Origin: Desulfuromonadales bacterium
GTDB lineage: Bacteria; Desulfobacterota; Desulfuromonadia; Desulfuromonadales; Syntrophotaleaceae
Direction of reading: 5' to 3'
DNA length: 39,240 nt
Assembly (NCBI GenBank): GCA_030154185.1
Contig: JASKKK010000025.1
Location: forward strand, 1-39,240
The notes under the pieces are model-generated. The model worked only from the letters and a program-made list of their open reading frames with translations, searched no databases and was not told the DNA's origin. Every line of letters starts with the position of its first letter. Positions within the stretch are counted from its first letter, which is position 1. Shown one piece after another: positions 1-7,144 of the stretch. Both the position numbers and the translations under genes were made by a program.

Positions 1-117
1 TTCGTCATCGACGACGACCGCGACGCGGAACAGGTCTGCGCCATGCTGCGTTCCAAGGGATACGAGCCGGTGTGGAAGGATTGGGACGGCGCTTTTCTGG
101 ACCGCAGAGCCGTGTGA
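1..117 (+). CDS. C-terminal end of an unidentified protein (partial)
   Basis: An open frame enters from the left edge in frame 1 and stops at TGA 115-117, giving 38 residues that end in DRRAV. The visible part is charged (IDDDRD near its start) and shows no motif I can place. It lies 56 bp upstream of acoX on the same strand, so it may belong to the same transcript. No function is assigned; the start and most of the gene lie outside the window. Confidence 0.5.
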   Translation, partial: FVIDDDRDAEQVCAMLRSKGYEPVWKDWDGAFLDRRAV

Positions 118-173
118 CTTTGTCCGTTTCCTATGAGCAGGGCGCCAACTTCGCTTCAAGGAGAAAATCGACC

Positions 174-1256
174 ATGACCAGCAAAGTGCGAGGAAATACG
201 ACTGTAGGAATCATTGCCAATCCGGCTTCCGGGCGAGATATCCGGCGGCTTATCAGTGCCGCATCGGGTTTTTCCATCGCCGAAAAGGCCAATATCGTGC
301 GTAGGTTATGTCTCGGTATGCGGCTCATCGGTGTCGATAGGGTGTGCATGATCCCCGATCAATCCGGGATTGCCGGCAGTCTGCTGCACAGCAAGGAGCA
401 AGGGATCAAGGTCCTTGGAGAACAGTGGCCTGAAATTGAACTGCTTGACATGCCGGTGGAAGAAAAGGCTGTGGATACCCTTCGGGCTGTCGACATGATG
501 GTCGATATGGGGGTGCGGGTCATCATTGTTCTGGGGGGGGATGGAACACATCGCCTGGTTGCCAACAATTGCGGCTCCATACCGATGATCGCCCTGTCCA
601 CCGGTACCAACAATGCCTTTCCGCATTTTCAGGAGGCGACCGTAGCCGGAATGGCGGCAGGGCTGGTGGCGAAGGGGGCCGTTTCGGTTTGCGAGGCGAC
701 CCAGCGAAACAAGGTTTTGCGTGTGGAAATTAATGGGCAGTGCCGTGATCTGGCGCTGGTCGATCTCTGCCTGACCGACGATATCTGGGTCGGCGCCCGG
801 GCCATGTGGAAACCGGAAAAGGTCAAGGAGATTTTTGTTACTTACGCCGAGTCCGATGCCATCGGGTTGTCCTCCGTCGCCGGGCTGGCCAATCCCATTC
901 CCCGTGACAGCGGGCAGGGCCTGCATTTGACCCTGTGCCCTCCCGGCGAGGGCATGTTGACCCTGTGTGCGCCCATAGCTCCGGGTTTGATTCTGCCTGT
1001 AGGGGTTGCCGAGCTGAACATTTTGCGTCCCCATGAGGTCGTTTCCGTGAGTATGGAAAACGGAGTCGTCACTCTGGACGGAGAGCGGGAGTTCGTGTTC
1101 CGTAAGGGAGATGAGATCAATGTCTGGCTCGATCTCGACGGTCCCTTTACCATCGATGTCCCGCGGGTCTTGCACATCGCGGCCGAGCGCGGCGTATTTA
1201 CCTGGCCGTCACCCTATATCTGTTCGGACAGTCTTCATCAAAGGGTCGCCGAGTAG
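174..1256 (+). CDS. acoX: AcoX-like ATP-NAD kinase family protein
   Basis: The 360-residue product has the NAD-kinase/diacylglycerol-kinase fold signature: a GGDGT nucleotide-binding motif at residues 121-125 and an N-terminal NPASGRD motif at 16-22. This matches the AcoX family, which is found beside acetoin dehydrogenase genes and is not required as a subunit of the complex; its true substrate is unsettled. I start at ATG 174, which has AAGGAGA upstream, rather than at an in-frame start 102 bp earlier that would overlap the preceding frame. thiE follows after 14 bp and the aco structural genes lie about 1.3 kb downstream. The family call is firm; NAD phosphorylation is inferred only from the fold. 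Confidence 0.8.
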   Translation: MTSKVRGNTTVGIIANPASGRDIRRLISAASGFSIAEKANIVRRLCLGMRLIGVDRVCMIPDQSGIAGSLLHSKEQGIKVLGEQWPEIELLDMPVEEKAVDTLRAVDMMVDMGVRVIIVLGGDGTHRLVANNCGSIPMIALSTGTNNAFPHFQEATVAGMAAGLVAKGAVSVCEATQRNKVLRVEINGQCRDLALVDLCLTDDIWVGARAMWKPEKVKEIFVTYAESDAIGLSSVAGLANPIPRDSGQGLHLTLCPPGEGMLTLCAPIAPGLILPVGVAELNILRPHEVVSVSMENGVVTLDGEREFVFRKGDEINVWLDLDGPFTIDVPRVLHIAAERGVFTWPSPYICSDSLHQRVAE

Positions 1257-1270
1257 GAAAGGGTGCTGGC

Positions 1271-1891
1271 GTGACGCGCGAAGATATCTCCGGTATCTAC
1301 CTGGTTACCGAGTCTGTATCCGATATGTTCGAACGGGTAGAGATCGCCTTGCAAAACGGTGTGAGGCTTGTCCAGTATCGCGGTAAAAACGACCCTGAGA
1401 AGGATCGGTTGCCCGTTGCGCTCCGCTTGCGGACTTTGTGTCGGAAATGGGGGGCTGTCTTTATCGTCAATGACGATCCCCAACTGGCACGTGCCTGCCG
1501 GGCCGACGGGCTGCATCTGGGGCAAAGTGATGGCTCCTTCGAGTGCGCCAGGCAGATGCTGGGCGATGCTGCCCTGATCGGCATCTCCACTCACTCCCTG
1601 CACGAAGCCGAATGTGCCCAGCGTCAGGGGGCCGACTATATCGGTTTCGGTTGCCTTTTTCAGAGCACATCGAAGAGGGATACGATTTCTACTTCCCTCG
1701 GGGAGCTGCGACTCGTCAGGCATGCCGTGTCGTTGCCCATCGTGGCAATTGGCGGTATCCATGCCGGAAATGCTGTCCAGGCTTTTCAGGCCGGTGCGGA
1801 TGCTGTGGCCGTTATCTCGGCCGTGATGCATTCCGATGACTGCAAGACAGCCGTCCGTGAACTTGTTCATCAGTGGCGCGCTGACAGTTAA
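1271..1891 (+). CDS. thiE: Thiamine-phosphate synthase
   Basis: The 206-residue protein has a ThiE-type TIM barrel: QYRGKN near residue 35, VNDDPQLA then ADGLHLGQSD (pyrophosphate and pyrimidine binding), GADYIGFG, and the glycine-rich phosphate loop AIGGIH. ThiE joins HMP-pyrophosphate and thiazole phosphate to make thiamine phosphate, the precursor of ThDP. The start is GTG 1271, just after the acoX stop. ThDP is the cofactor of the acetoin dehydrogenase E1 encoded downstream, so its place between acoX and acoA makes sense as local cofactor supply. The usual phosphate-side segment (GPIFPTxTK) reads GCLFQSTSK here, a mild divergence. TenI, a ThiE-like protein without synthase activity, is the main alternative. 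Confidence 0.82.
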   Translation: MTREDISGIYLVTESVSDMFERVEIALQNGVRLVQYRGKNDPEKDRLPVALRLRTLCRKWGAVFIVNDDPQLARACRADGLHLGQSDGSFECARQMLGDAALIGISTHSLHEAECAQRQGADYIGFGCLFQSTSKRDTISTSLGELRLVRHAVSLPIVAIGGIHAGNAVQAFQAGADAVAVISAVMHSDDCKTAVRELVHQWRADS

Positions 1892-1960
1892 GGTTTTTCC
1901 TTCCGCATTATTTCCCTTCTAATTCTTTCCTTTATCAATCAAGAGCTTAAAAAAGTTTAC

Positions 1961-1987
1961 CGCAGAGCCCGCGGAGAACGCAGATTG
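1961..1987. repeat. Three degenerate 9-bp repeats (CGCAGAGNN)
   Basis: CGCAGAGCC, CGCGGAGAA and CGCAGATTG follow each other without spacing, directly after a run ending in GTTTAC. From memory, CGCAGAG-rich patches of this kind recur between genes in Geobacter/Pelobacter-type genomes; that recollection was not checked. Function is unknown. Confidence 0.45.
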
Positions 1988-2127
1988 GCGTGTTGCAGGT
2001 TTTTGCAGCGACCCGCGCGCCCGGCAATCCTTGCGGTAAAAGCTTTTCGGTTCTGTTTTGGTCTTTCGGAGATCGATGCCATTTATCAAACTATAGAAGG
2101 GGCCTACTTTCCAACCGCGGTTATGCG

Positions 2128-2158
2128 ACAGGTGTTTGTCTTGCCGTAAGACACTTGT
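2128..2158. promoter_or_regulatory. Nested inverted repeat, candidate activator site for aco promoter
   Basis: An outer dyad ACAGGTGT-N15-ACACTTGT (7 of 8 positions complementary) encloses a perfect inner dyad TGTCTT-N5-AAGACA at 2137-2153. The centre is about 220 bp upstream of the inferred start site of the sigma-54 promoter. That is a workable distance for an enhancer-binding protein such as AcoR, but no acoR was recognised in the window. Binding is inferred, not shown. Confidence 0.4.
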
Positions 2159-2335
2159 TTCAAAATTATCAAAACTTCCTGAAATGATTTCTCAAAAATC
2201 TATGCAGGGTGCATTTCTTCTGTACTCAACGTCTTTTTTTTAAAAAATCGTAAAAACCAAAAAAGCATGAAAAAACGATGTTTTGCGATGCTGAAAGGGG
2301 TTGTTTCCGCAGTTTGTTTTGGGCTGGTCCGATCC

Positions 2336-2352
2336 TTGGCACCTGTTGTGCT
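2336..2352 (+). promoter_or_regulatory. Sigma-54 (-24/-12) promoter of the aco operon
   Basis: TTGGCACCTGTTGTGCT fits the RpoN consensus YTGGCACGRNNNTTGCW. The GG is at 2338-2339 and the GC at 2350-2351, with the exact 12-bp register; the mismatches are C for G at position 8 and G for T at position 13. The predicted start site is near 2363, about 176 bp upstream of acoA. Acetoin operons in other bacteria are known to be RpoN/AcoR controlled, which agrees with this placement. Confidence 0.75.
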
Positions 2353-2538
2353 CTATCACATGGCCGTGAGACCAAGCGCGACCGAATCAGGCACCTGCCG
2401 CTTGCTGGTCATCGGTTAGTTGGTTTGCCTCTTCCAGGTGGGGACGAGGCGTGTAAAGGCTGACCATGTCAGGTGAAGATCGGTCAATCGTTACCCTATC
2501 GTTTTATGGCACGATCCAAAGGAAGAAGGGAGAAGCAA

Positions 2539-3519
2539 ATGAAGACACAATTGTCGAAAGAGGATCTTCTCAAGGCTTATCGCAAGATGCGGGAGATTCG
2601 TGAGTTTGAAGATCGCGTCCATGTTGAGTTCGCGAAGGGGACCCTCCCCGGCTTCGTGCATCTTTACTCGGGTGAAGAAGCTGTAGCCGTCGGTGTCTGT
2701 GAACACCTCAACGACAAAGACCGTATCGCCAGTACCCATCGTGGTCACGGCCACTGCATTGCCAAGGGTGTTGAGCTTGAGGGCATGATGGCCGAGATCT
2801 ACGGCAAGAAGACCGGCACCTGCGGCGGTAAGGGCGGCTCCATGCATATCGCCGATCTCGACAAGGGCATGATGGGCGCCAACGGTATCGTCGGTGCCGG
2901 TCCCCCGCTGATTGCCGGTGCCTCTCTGGCTTCCAAACTGCGTAAAGACGGCAGCGTTGGCGTGGTCTTTTTCGGCGACGGCGCTTCCAACCAGGGCACC
3001 AATTTCGAGTCCATGAACCTTGCCGTCACCTTGGATCTGCCGATGATTTTCGTCCTCGAGAACAACGGCTACGCCGAGTCGACTTCCCCCAAATACTCCG
3101 CCAAGGTCGGATCCGAAAACATCGCCGACCGCGCCCGCGGTTTCGGTATGCCTGCGGTAACCGTCGACGGCAACGACTTCTTCGCCGTCTACGAAGCTGC
3201 CGGGGAAGCCATCGAGCGTGCCCGCAAAGGCGGCGGCCCGACCTTCATCGAGTGCAAGACCATGCGTTATTTCGGCCACTTCGAAGGCGACGCCCAGACT
3301 TACCGTCCCAAGAATGAAGTCAAGGACGCCCGTGCCAACGATTGCCCCCTCAAGCGCTTTGCTGATGCGGTGACTTCTGCCGGCCTGGTGGATGCTGCAG
3401 AAATCGAGGCCGTCGACAAGGAAGTTCTGGCCCAGGTTGAACAGGCTGTAAAAGATGCTGAGAATGCACCGCAGCCCGACCTGGATGCGCTGATGAACGA
3501 CGTGTACGTATCTTACTGA
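2539..3519 (+). CDS. acoA: Acetoin dehydrogenase E1 component, alpha subunit
   Basis: The 326-residue protein is the ThDP-binding alpha chain of a 2-oxo-acid-dehydrogenase-type E1. The ThDP/Mg motif runs from GDG at 146-148 to NN at 175-176, and the family stretches RGHGHCIAKG and GKGGSMHIAD are intact. With AcoB it cleaves acetoin, releasing acetaldehyde and passing the acetyl group to lipoamide on AcoC. I place the start at ATG 2539 behind GGGAGAAG. An in-frame GTG at 2473 would add 22 residues with no family similarity. acoB follows after 38 bp. The identity as acetoin rather than pyruvate dehydrogenase rests on the separate alpha/beta chains, the acoX/thiE/lipA context and overall resemblance to AcoA. 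Confidence 0.9.
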   Translation: MKTQLSKEDLLKAYRKMREIREFEDRVHVEFAKGTLPGFVHLYSGEEAVAVGVCEHLNDKDRIASTHRGHGHCIAKGVELEGMMAEIYGKKTGTCGGKGGSMHIADLDKGMMGANGIVGAGPPLIAGASLASKLRKDGSVGVVFFGDGASNQGTNFESMNLAVTLDLPMIFVLENNGYAESTSPKYSAKVGSENIADRARGFGMPAVTVDGNDFFAVYEAAGEAIERARKGGGPTFIECKTMRYFGHFEGDAQTYRPKNEVKDARANDCPLKRFADAVTSAGLVDAAEIEAVDKEVLAQVEQAVKDAENAPQPDLDALMNDVYVSY

Positions 3520-3557
3520 GTCCTTTTTGACGAAAAGATATAGAAAGGAATAAGACG

Positions 3558-4565
3558 ATGGCTAGAAAGAAGATAATGTTCAAGGACGCAATCAACGAAG
3601 CGATGCGTTTGGAGATGGAGCGCGACGAGTCCGTCATCATTCTGGGGCTCGACGTTGCCGGCTCGGCCGGTACCGAGCAGGAGCGTGATTCCTGGGGCGG
3701 TGTCCTCGGTGTTACCAAGGGGCTTTATCCGCTGTTCCCCGATCGGGTAATCGATACCCCGATCTCCGAGTCCGCTTATGTCGGTGCCGCTGTCGGCGCC
3801 TCGGCTTGCGGCATGCGTGCCGTCGGTGAACTGATGTTCTCCGACTTCATGGGCGTCTGTTTTGACCAGCTGTACAATCAGGCTGCCAAATTCCGCTACA
3901 TGTTCGGTGGCAAGGCCGTTACCCCGGTCACCATCCGTACCATGATCGGCGCCGGTTTCAGCGCCGCGGCTCAGCATTCCCAGAGCCCCTATTCCATGTT
4001 TGCCCATGTGCCGGGCCTGAAGAGCATCATCCCCTCCAATCCCTATGATGCCAAGGGGCTGCTGGCCGCCTCCATCGAGGACGACGATCCTTGCGTGTTC
4101 TTCGAGCACAAGGCTCTTTACACCATGAAGGGCGACGTTCCGGAAGAGCACTACACCATTCCTCTGGGCGAAGCCAATGTCGTTCAGGAAGGCAAGGACG
4201 TCACCATTGTCGCTCTGGCCCGTATGGTCCAGTTTGCCGAAAAAGCTGCCAAGAAGCTGGCCAAGGACGGCATCGAGTGTACCATCATCGACCCCCGTAC
4301 CATCTCGCCGATGGATTGGAACACCATCTACTCCAGCGTCGAGAAGACCGGTCGCCTGGTCGTGGTGGACGAGAGCTACGATCTCTGCGGTGTGGCTTCC
4401 GATATCTGTGGCCACGTGTCCCAGAATGTGTTCGGCGCCCTGAAGGCAGCTCCGCAGATGGTTACGGCTCCTTTTACTCCCACCCCTTTTGCAGCCAACC
4501 TCGAGGCCGCCTATCTGCCTGATGCCAAGAAGATCGAAGCGGCTATACGGAAAACCATGGAGTAA
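3558..4565 (+). CDS. acoB: Acetoin dehydrogenase E1 component, beta subunit
   Basis: The 335-residue product is the transketolase-like beta chain of E1. It has the pyrimidine-binding part (ISESAYVGAAVGAS, MFSDFMGVCFDQLYNQAAK) and the C-terminal transketolase domain (ECTIIDPRTISPMDW, then VVVDESYDLCGV). It pairs with AcoA to form the alpha2beta2 E1 of the acetoin cleavage complex. The start at ATG 3558 has AAGGAATAAG upstream. The stop is 5 bp before acoC, whose ribosome site (GGAG) lies inside the last acoB codons, so translation is probably coupled. The length is usual for the family and no defects were seen. Confidence 0.9.
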   Translation: MARKKIMFKDAINEAMRLEMERDESVIILGLDVAGSAGTEQERDSWGGVLGVTKGLYPLFPDRVIDTPISESAYVGAAVGASACGMRAVGELMFSDFMGVCFDQLYNQAAKFRYMFGGKAVTPVTIRTMIGAGFSAAAQHSQSPYSMFAHVPGLKSIIPSNPYDAKGLLAASIEDDDPCVFFEHKALYTMKGDVPEEHYTIPLGEANVVQEGKDVTIVALARMVQFAEKAAKKLAKDGIECTIIDPRTISPMDWNTIYSSVEKTGRLVVVDESYDLCGVASDICGHVSQNVFGALKAAPQMVTAPFTPTPFAANLEAAYLPDAKKIEAAIRKTME

Positions 4566-4570
4566 GTATC

Positions 4571-5932
4571 ATGAGTGACAATAGAATCATAGCTCTCACC
4601 ATGCCCAAGTGGGGCCTGACCATGGAAGAAGGCACTATTGCTTCCTGGCTGATGGAGGAGGGCGACACTGTCGAAGTCGGGAGTGAAATTCTCGAAGTCG
4701 AAACCGACAAGATCGCGCAGCCCGTCGAAAGTGCTGTCGAAGGCATCTTGCGTCGCAAGATCGGTGAAGAAGACGAAGAGTACCCTGTGCAGGCTCTGAT
4801 CGGGGTAATCGCTGCAGAGGACGTCACCGACGAGGAAATCGACGCGTTTATCGCCAGTTATGGCGGCGAGGGTGCGGCGGATTCCGAGGAAGATGACGAT
4901 GACGCTCCTGCAGAAACCGCTGCCGCACCCGCAGGTATTTATGAGCTGACCATGCCCAAATGGGGCCTGACCATGGAAGAGGGTACCATTGCTTCCTGGC
5001 TCATCGATGAAGGTGATGAAGTCGAAGTCGGCACCGAGATCATGGAAGTTGAAACGGATAAAATCGCTCAACCGGTCGAAAGTACCGTAGCAGGTGTGCT
5101 GCGTCGCAAGATCGGCGAAGAGGACGAGGAATATCCGGTTAAGGCCTTGATCGGCATTATTGCCGAGGCTTCGGTCTCCGATGCTGAAATCGATGCCTAC
5201 CTTGCCAGTCGTGGTGGCGAAGCTGCCCCGGCCGATGAGGAAGAGGAGGCAGCGGAAGCACCTGCTCAGCCAGCCACCAGGGCTATCTCTCCCATGCGTG
5301 CAGCGATCGCCAATACGGTGACCAACTCCTGGACCGTGCCTCAATTCCCGGTCACCATGGGTATCGAGATGGGAGCGGCCAAGGAGTTCCGCGCTGGTCT
5401 CAAGGAAGCCGGCAAGGCTGTATCCATGAACGATATGGTGGTTAAAGCCTGCGCCAAGGCCATCGAGAAGTATCCGATGGTCAATGCTACCCTGGGTGAC
5501 AAGGAATACGGCCTCAACCCGGAGGTGAACATCGCCGTGGCCGTCGGCCTCGACGATGGCCTGATGATGCCGGTGGTCAAGGGCTGTCAGGCTCTCAGCC
5601 TGGAAGAAGTCTCCAGCGCTTCCCGTGCACTGATCGACAAGGTCAAGGACGGCACCTGCGGCCAGGCAGAGATGGCCGGTGGCAATTTCGCCATCTCCAA
5701 CCTGGGGATGCTCGGGGTCGACCAGTTCGTGGCCCTGGTGCCCCCGGGTATGACCGCAATCCTCGCGGTTGGCGGCATCAAAGACGAAGTCGTAGTGAAA
5801 GACGGCAACATGGTCCCTGTGTCGACGATGAAGGTGACCCTGGTAGCCGACCACCGGGTGGTGGATGGTTTGTACTCCGCGCAGTTCCTGGTGGAATTGA
5901 AACGGCTTCTGGAAAACCCCGAAGAACTGTAA
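4571..5932 (+). CDS. acoC: Acetoin dehydrogenase E2 with two tandem lipoyl domains
   Basis: The 453-residue E2 carries two lipoyl domains, about residues 5-82 and 122-199, each with the swinging-arm motif ETDKIAQ (lysines K47 and K164). Acidic Glu/Asp/Ala-rich linkers follow each, then the acyltransferase core from about 235 to the end, with the catalytic DHRVVDG motif (H428, D432). AcoC takes the acetyl group from E1 and transfers it to CoA. I see no peripheral-subunit-binding domain between the second linker and the core: the chain passes straight from a Pro/Ala linker into SPMRAAIANTV. The two lipoyl units are alike at the DNA level with a 351-bp offset, which indicates internal duplication. 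Confidence 0.9.
   Translation: MSDNRIIALTMPKWGLTMEEGTIASWLMEEGDTVEVGSEILEVETDKIAQPVESAVEGILRRKIGEEDEEYPVQALIGVIAAEDVTDEEIDAFIASYGGEGAADSEEDDDDAPAETAAAPAGIYELTMPKWGLTMEEGTIASWLIDEGDEVEVGTEIMEVETDKIAQPVESTVAGVLRRKIGEEDEEYPVKALIGIIAEASVSDAEIDAYLASRGGEAAPADEEEEAAEAPAQPATRAISPMRAAIANTVTNSWTVPQFPVTMGIEMGAAKEFRAGLKEAGKAVSMNDMVVKACAKAIEKYPMVNATLGDKEYGLNPEVNIAVAVGLDDGLMMPVVKGCQALSLEEVSSASRALIDKVKDGTCGQAEMAGGNFAISNLGMLGVDQFVALVPPGMTAILAVGGIKDEVVVKDGNMVPVSTMKVTLVADHRVVDGLYSAQFLVELKRLLENPEEL
4599..5165 (+). repeat. Internal duplication of the lipoyl-domain coding sequence
   Basis: Two copies of about 210 bp, near 4601-4810 and 4952-5161, are offset by exactly 351 bp (117 codons). They share long identical stretches, such as TGGGGCCTGACCATGGAAGA and CTGCGTCGCAAGATCGG or close variants. 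Differences are largely in third codon positions, which suggests an old duplication under selection or gene conversion. Confidence 0.75.
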
Positions 5933-5950
5933 TTTGCAACATAGACCAGG

Positions 5951-5974
5951 CCGGTGCCCCGAAAGGGGTGCCGG
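5951..5974 (+). terminator. GC-rich hairpin between acoC and lipA
   Basis: CCGGTGCCCC and GGGGTGCCGG flank a GAAA tetraloop and form a 10-bp stem with two G-U pairs. No T-run follows, so it is more likely an mRNA-stabilising or attenuating hairpin between acoC and lipA than a full terminator. Confidence 0.45.
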
Positions 5975-6160
5975 CGGTCATAAGCATCCTTGGGGCGGTT
6001 GCCTGTCGGAAGGTTGAAAACCTGCTATTCTGACGAGTGGACGCCTGCAGGCGGCCCCCCTTTTTTAAGATGACAGGAAACGTTCTCGCAAGAAAGGTGC
6101 TGCGGGCTTGTAACGGTGCGGAACCGGTGACGCGGCGCCGAAAGGAAATGGGGCACGATT

Positions 6161-7090
6161 ATGGAAGTTGGTCAAAAAAAACGTGGTGCCGAAAAAACCG
6201 CTCGGGCGGAAACCAGCAGGCAAGGCAGTCTGTCCAAACCTGCCTGGATCCGGGCCAAGGCCCCGGCTTCGCCCGAGGTCGGCAGGCTGACAGGGATTTT
6301 GCGTGATCATCACCTGCATACGGTTTGCGAAGAGGCGAACTGTCCCAACCTTGGGGAATGCTTCAATCGCGGGACCGCGACCTTCATGATCATGGGGGAT
6401 ATCTGTACCCGCCGATGCCCCTTCTGTGATGTAGCTCATGGCCGCCCTGCGGCGCTGAATGCCGCTGAGCCGGCGCAACTGGCGGACGCCATACGCGCCA
6501 TGCGCCTTCAGTATGTGGTCATCACATCGGTTACCAGGGACGATCTCGGGGACGGCGGTGCTGCTCATTTCGCCCGTTGCGCCGAAGAAATCCATCGGTT
6601 GAGTAAAAGTGTCAAGGTGGAAATCCTGGTGCCCGATTTTCGCGGACATGTCGATGTCGCCCTGAATAACCTCGGCAACGGCCTGCCCGATGTCTTTAAT
6701 CATAATCTGGAAACGGTACCGCGGTTGTATGCAGAGTCACGGCCCGGCGCCGATTATCAGGGATCGTTACGACTGTTGCAGCGGTTTAAGGAAAGTTACC
6801 CCGGTATCCCGACCAAGTCCGGCCTCATGGTCGGCCTTGGAGAAACGGATGATGAGATTCTTGAAGTGATGCGGGATTTGCGGACACACGGTTGCGAAAT
6901 GTTGACCATAGGGCAGTATCTGCGCCCGAGCCGCCATCATCTGCCGGTTCAGCGATATGTCACGCCGGAACAATTTGAGGCGTTTAAGGTGGCCGGTCTG
7001 AAGATGGGCTTTTCCCAGGTTGCTTCAGGACCGCTGGTACGCTCTTCCTATCATGCCGATCTGCAGGCACAAAAAGTATTGCCTATCTGA
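6161..7090 (+). CDS. lipA: Lipoyl synthase
   Basis: The 309-residue radical-SAM enzyme inserts two sulfur atoms into protein-bound octanoyl groups. Both iron-sulfur sites are present: the auxiliary cluster CX4CX5C at C56, C61 and C67, and the radical-SAM CX3CX2C at C82, C86 and C89 (CTRRCPFC). The C-terminal RSSYHA that supplies the serine ligand to the auxiliary cluster is intact. The N-terminus is a basic leader of about 25 residues. The start at ATG 6161 has AAAGGAAA 13-20 bp upstream, a weak site. Lying between acoC and lpd, it probably serves the two lipoyl domains of AcoC; the equivalent Pelobacter gene has, as I recall, been called acoS. Confidence 0.93.
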   Translation: MEVGQKKRGAEKTARAETSRQGSLSKPAWIRAKAPASPEVGRLTGILRDHHLHTVCEEANCPNLGECFNRGTATFMIMGDICTRRCPFCDVAHGRPAALNAAEPAQLADAIRAMRLQYVVITSVTRDDLGDGGAAHFARCAEEIHRLSKSVKVEILVPDFRGHVDVALNNLGNGLPDVFNHNLETVPRLYAESRPGADYQGSLRLLQRFKESYPGIPTKSGLMVGLGETDDEILEVMRDLRTHGCEMLTIGQYLRPSRHHLPVQRYVTPEQFEAFKVAGLKMGFSQVASGPLVRSSYHADLQAQKVLPI

Positions 7091-7144
7091 CCAACAGACA
7101 AACTGCGGACAAAATCAGGTTTTGCCGCATGAGGAGAATATAAA

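Larger units (their letters stand above)
1892..2538 (+). promoter_or_regulatory. Regulatory gap upstream of acoABC
   Basis: This 647-bp stretch has no credible gene. From left to right it holds a short tandem array of CGCAGAG-like 9-mers (1961-1987), a nested inverted repeat (2128-2158), a very A/T-rich tract at about 2205-2285, and a sigma-54-type promoter (2336-2352). A perfect match to the IHF consensus (AATCAAGAGCTTA, 1937-1949) exists but lies upstream of the inverted repeat, not between it and the promoter. The layout of distant dyad, flexible A/T-rich DNA and -24/-12 element is typical of enhancer-dependent promoters. Confidence 0.6.

Noticed and set aside
1937-1949. Perfect IHF consensus site
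   Set aside because: It is upstream of the candidate activator dyad and about 410 bp from the promoter, where bending would not help loop formation. It may be chance in A/T-rich DNA.
2473-2538. Longer acoA starting at GTG 2473
   Set aside because: The 22 extra residues have no family resemblance, and ATG 2539 has a good ribosome site.
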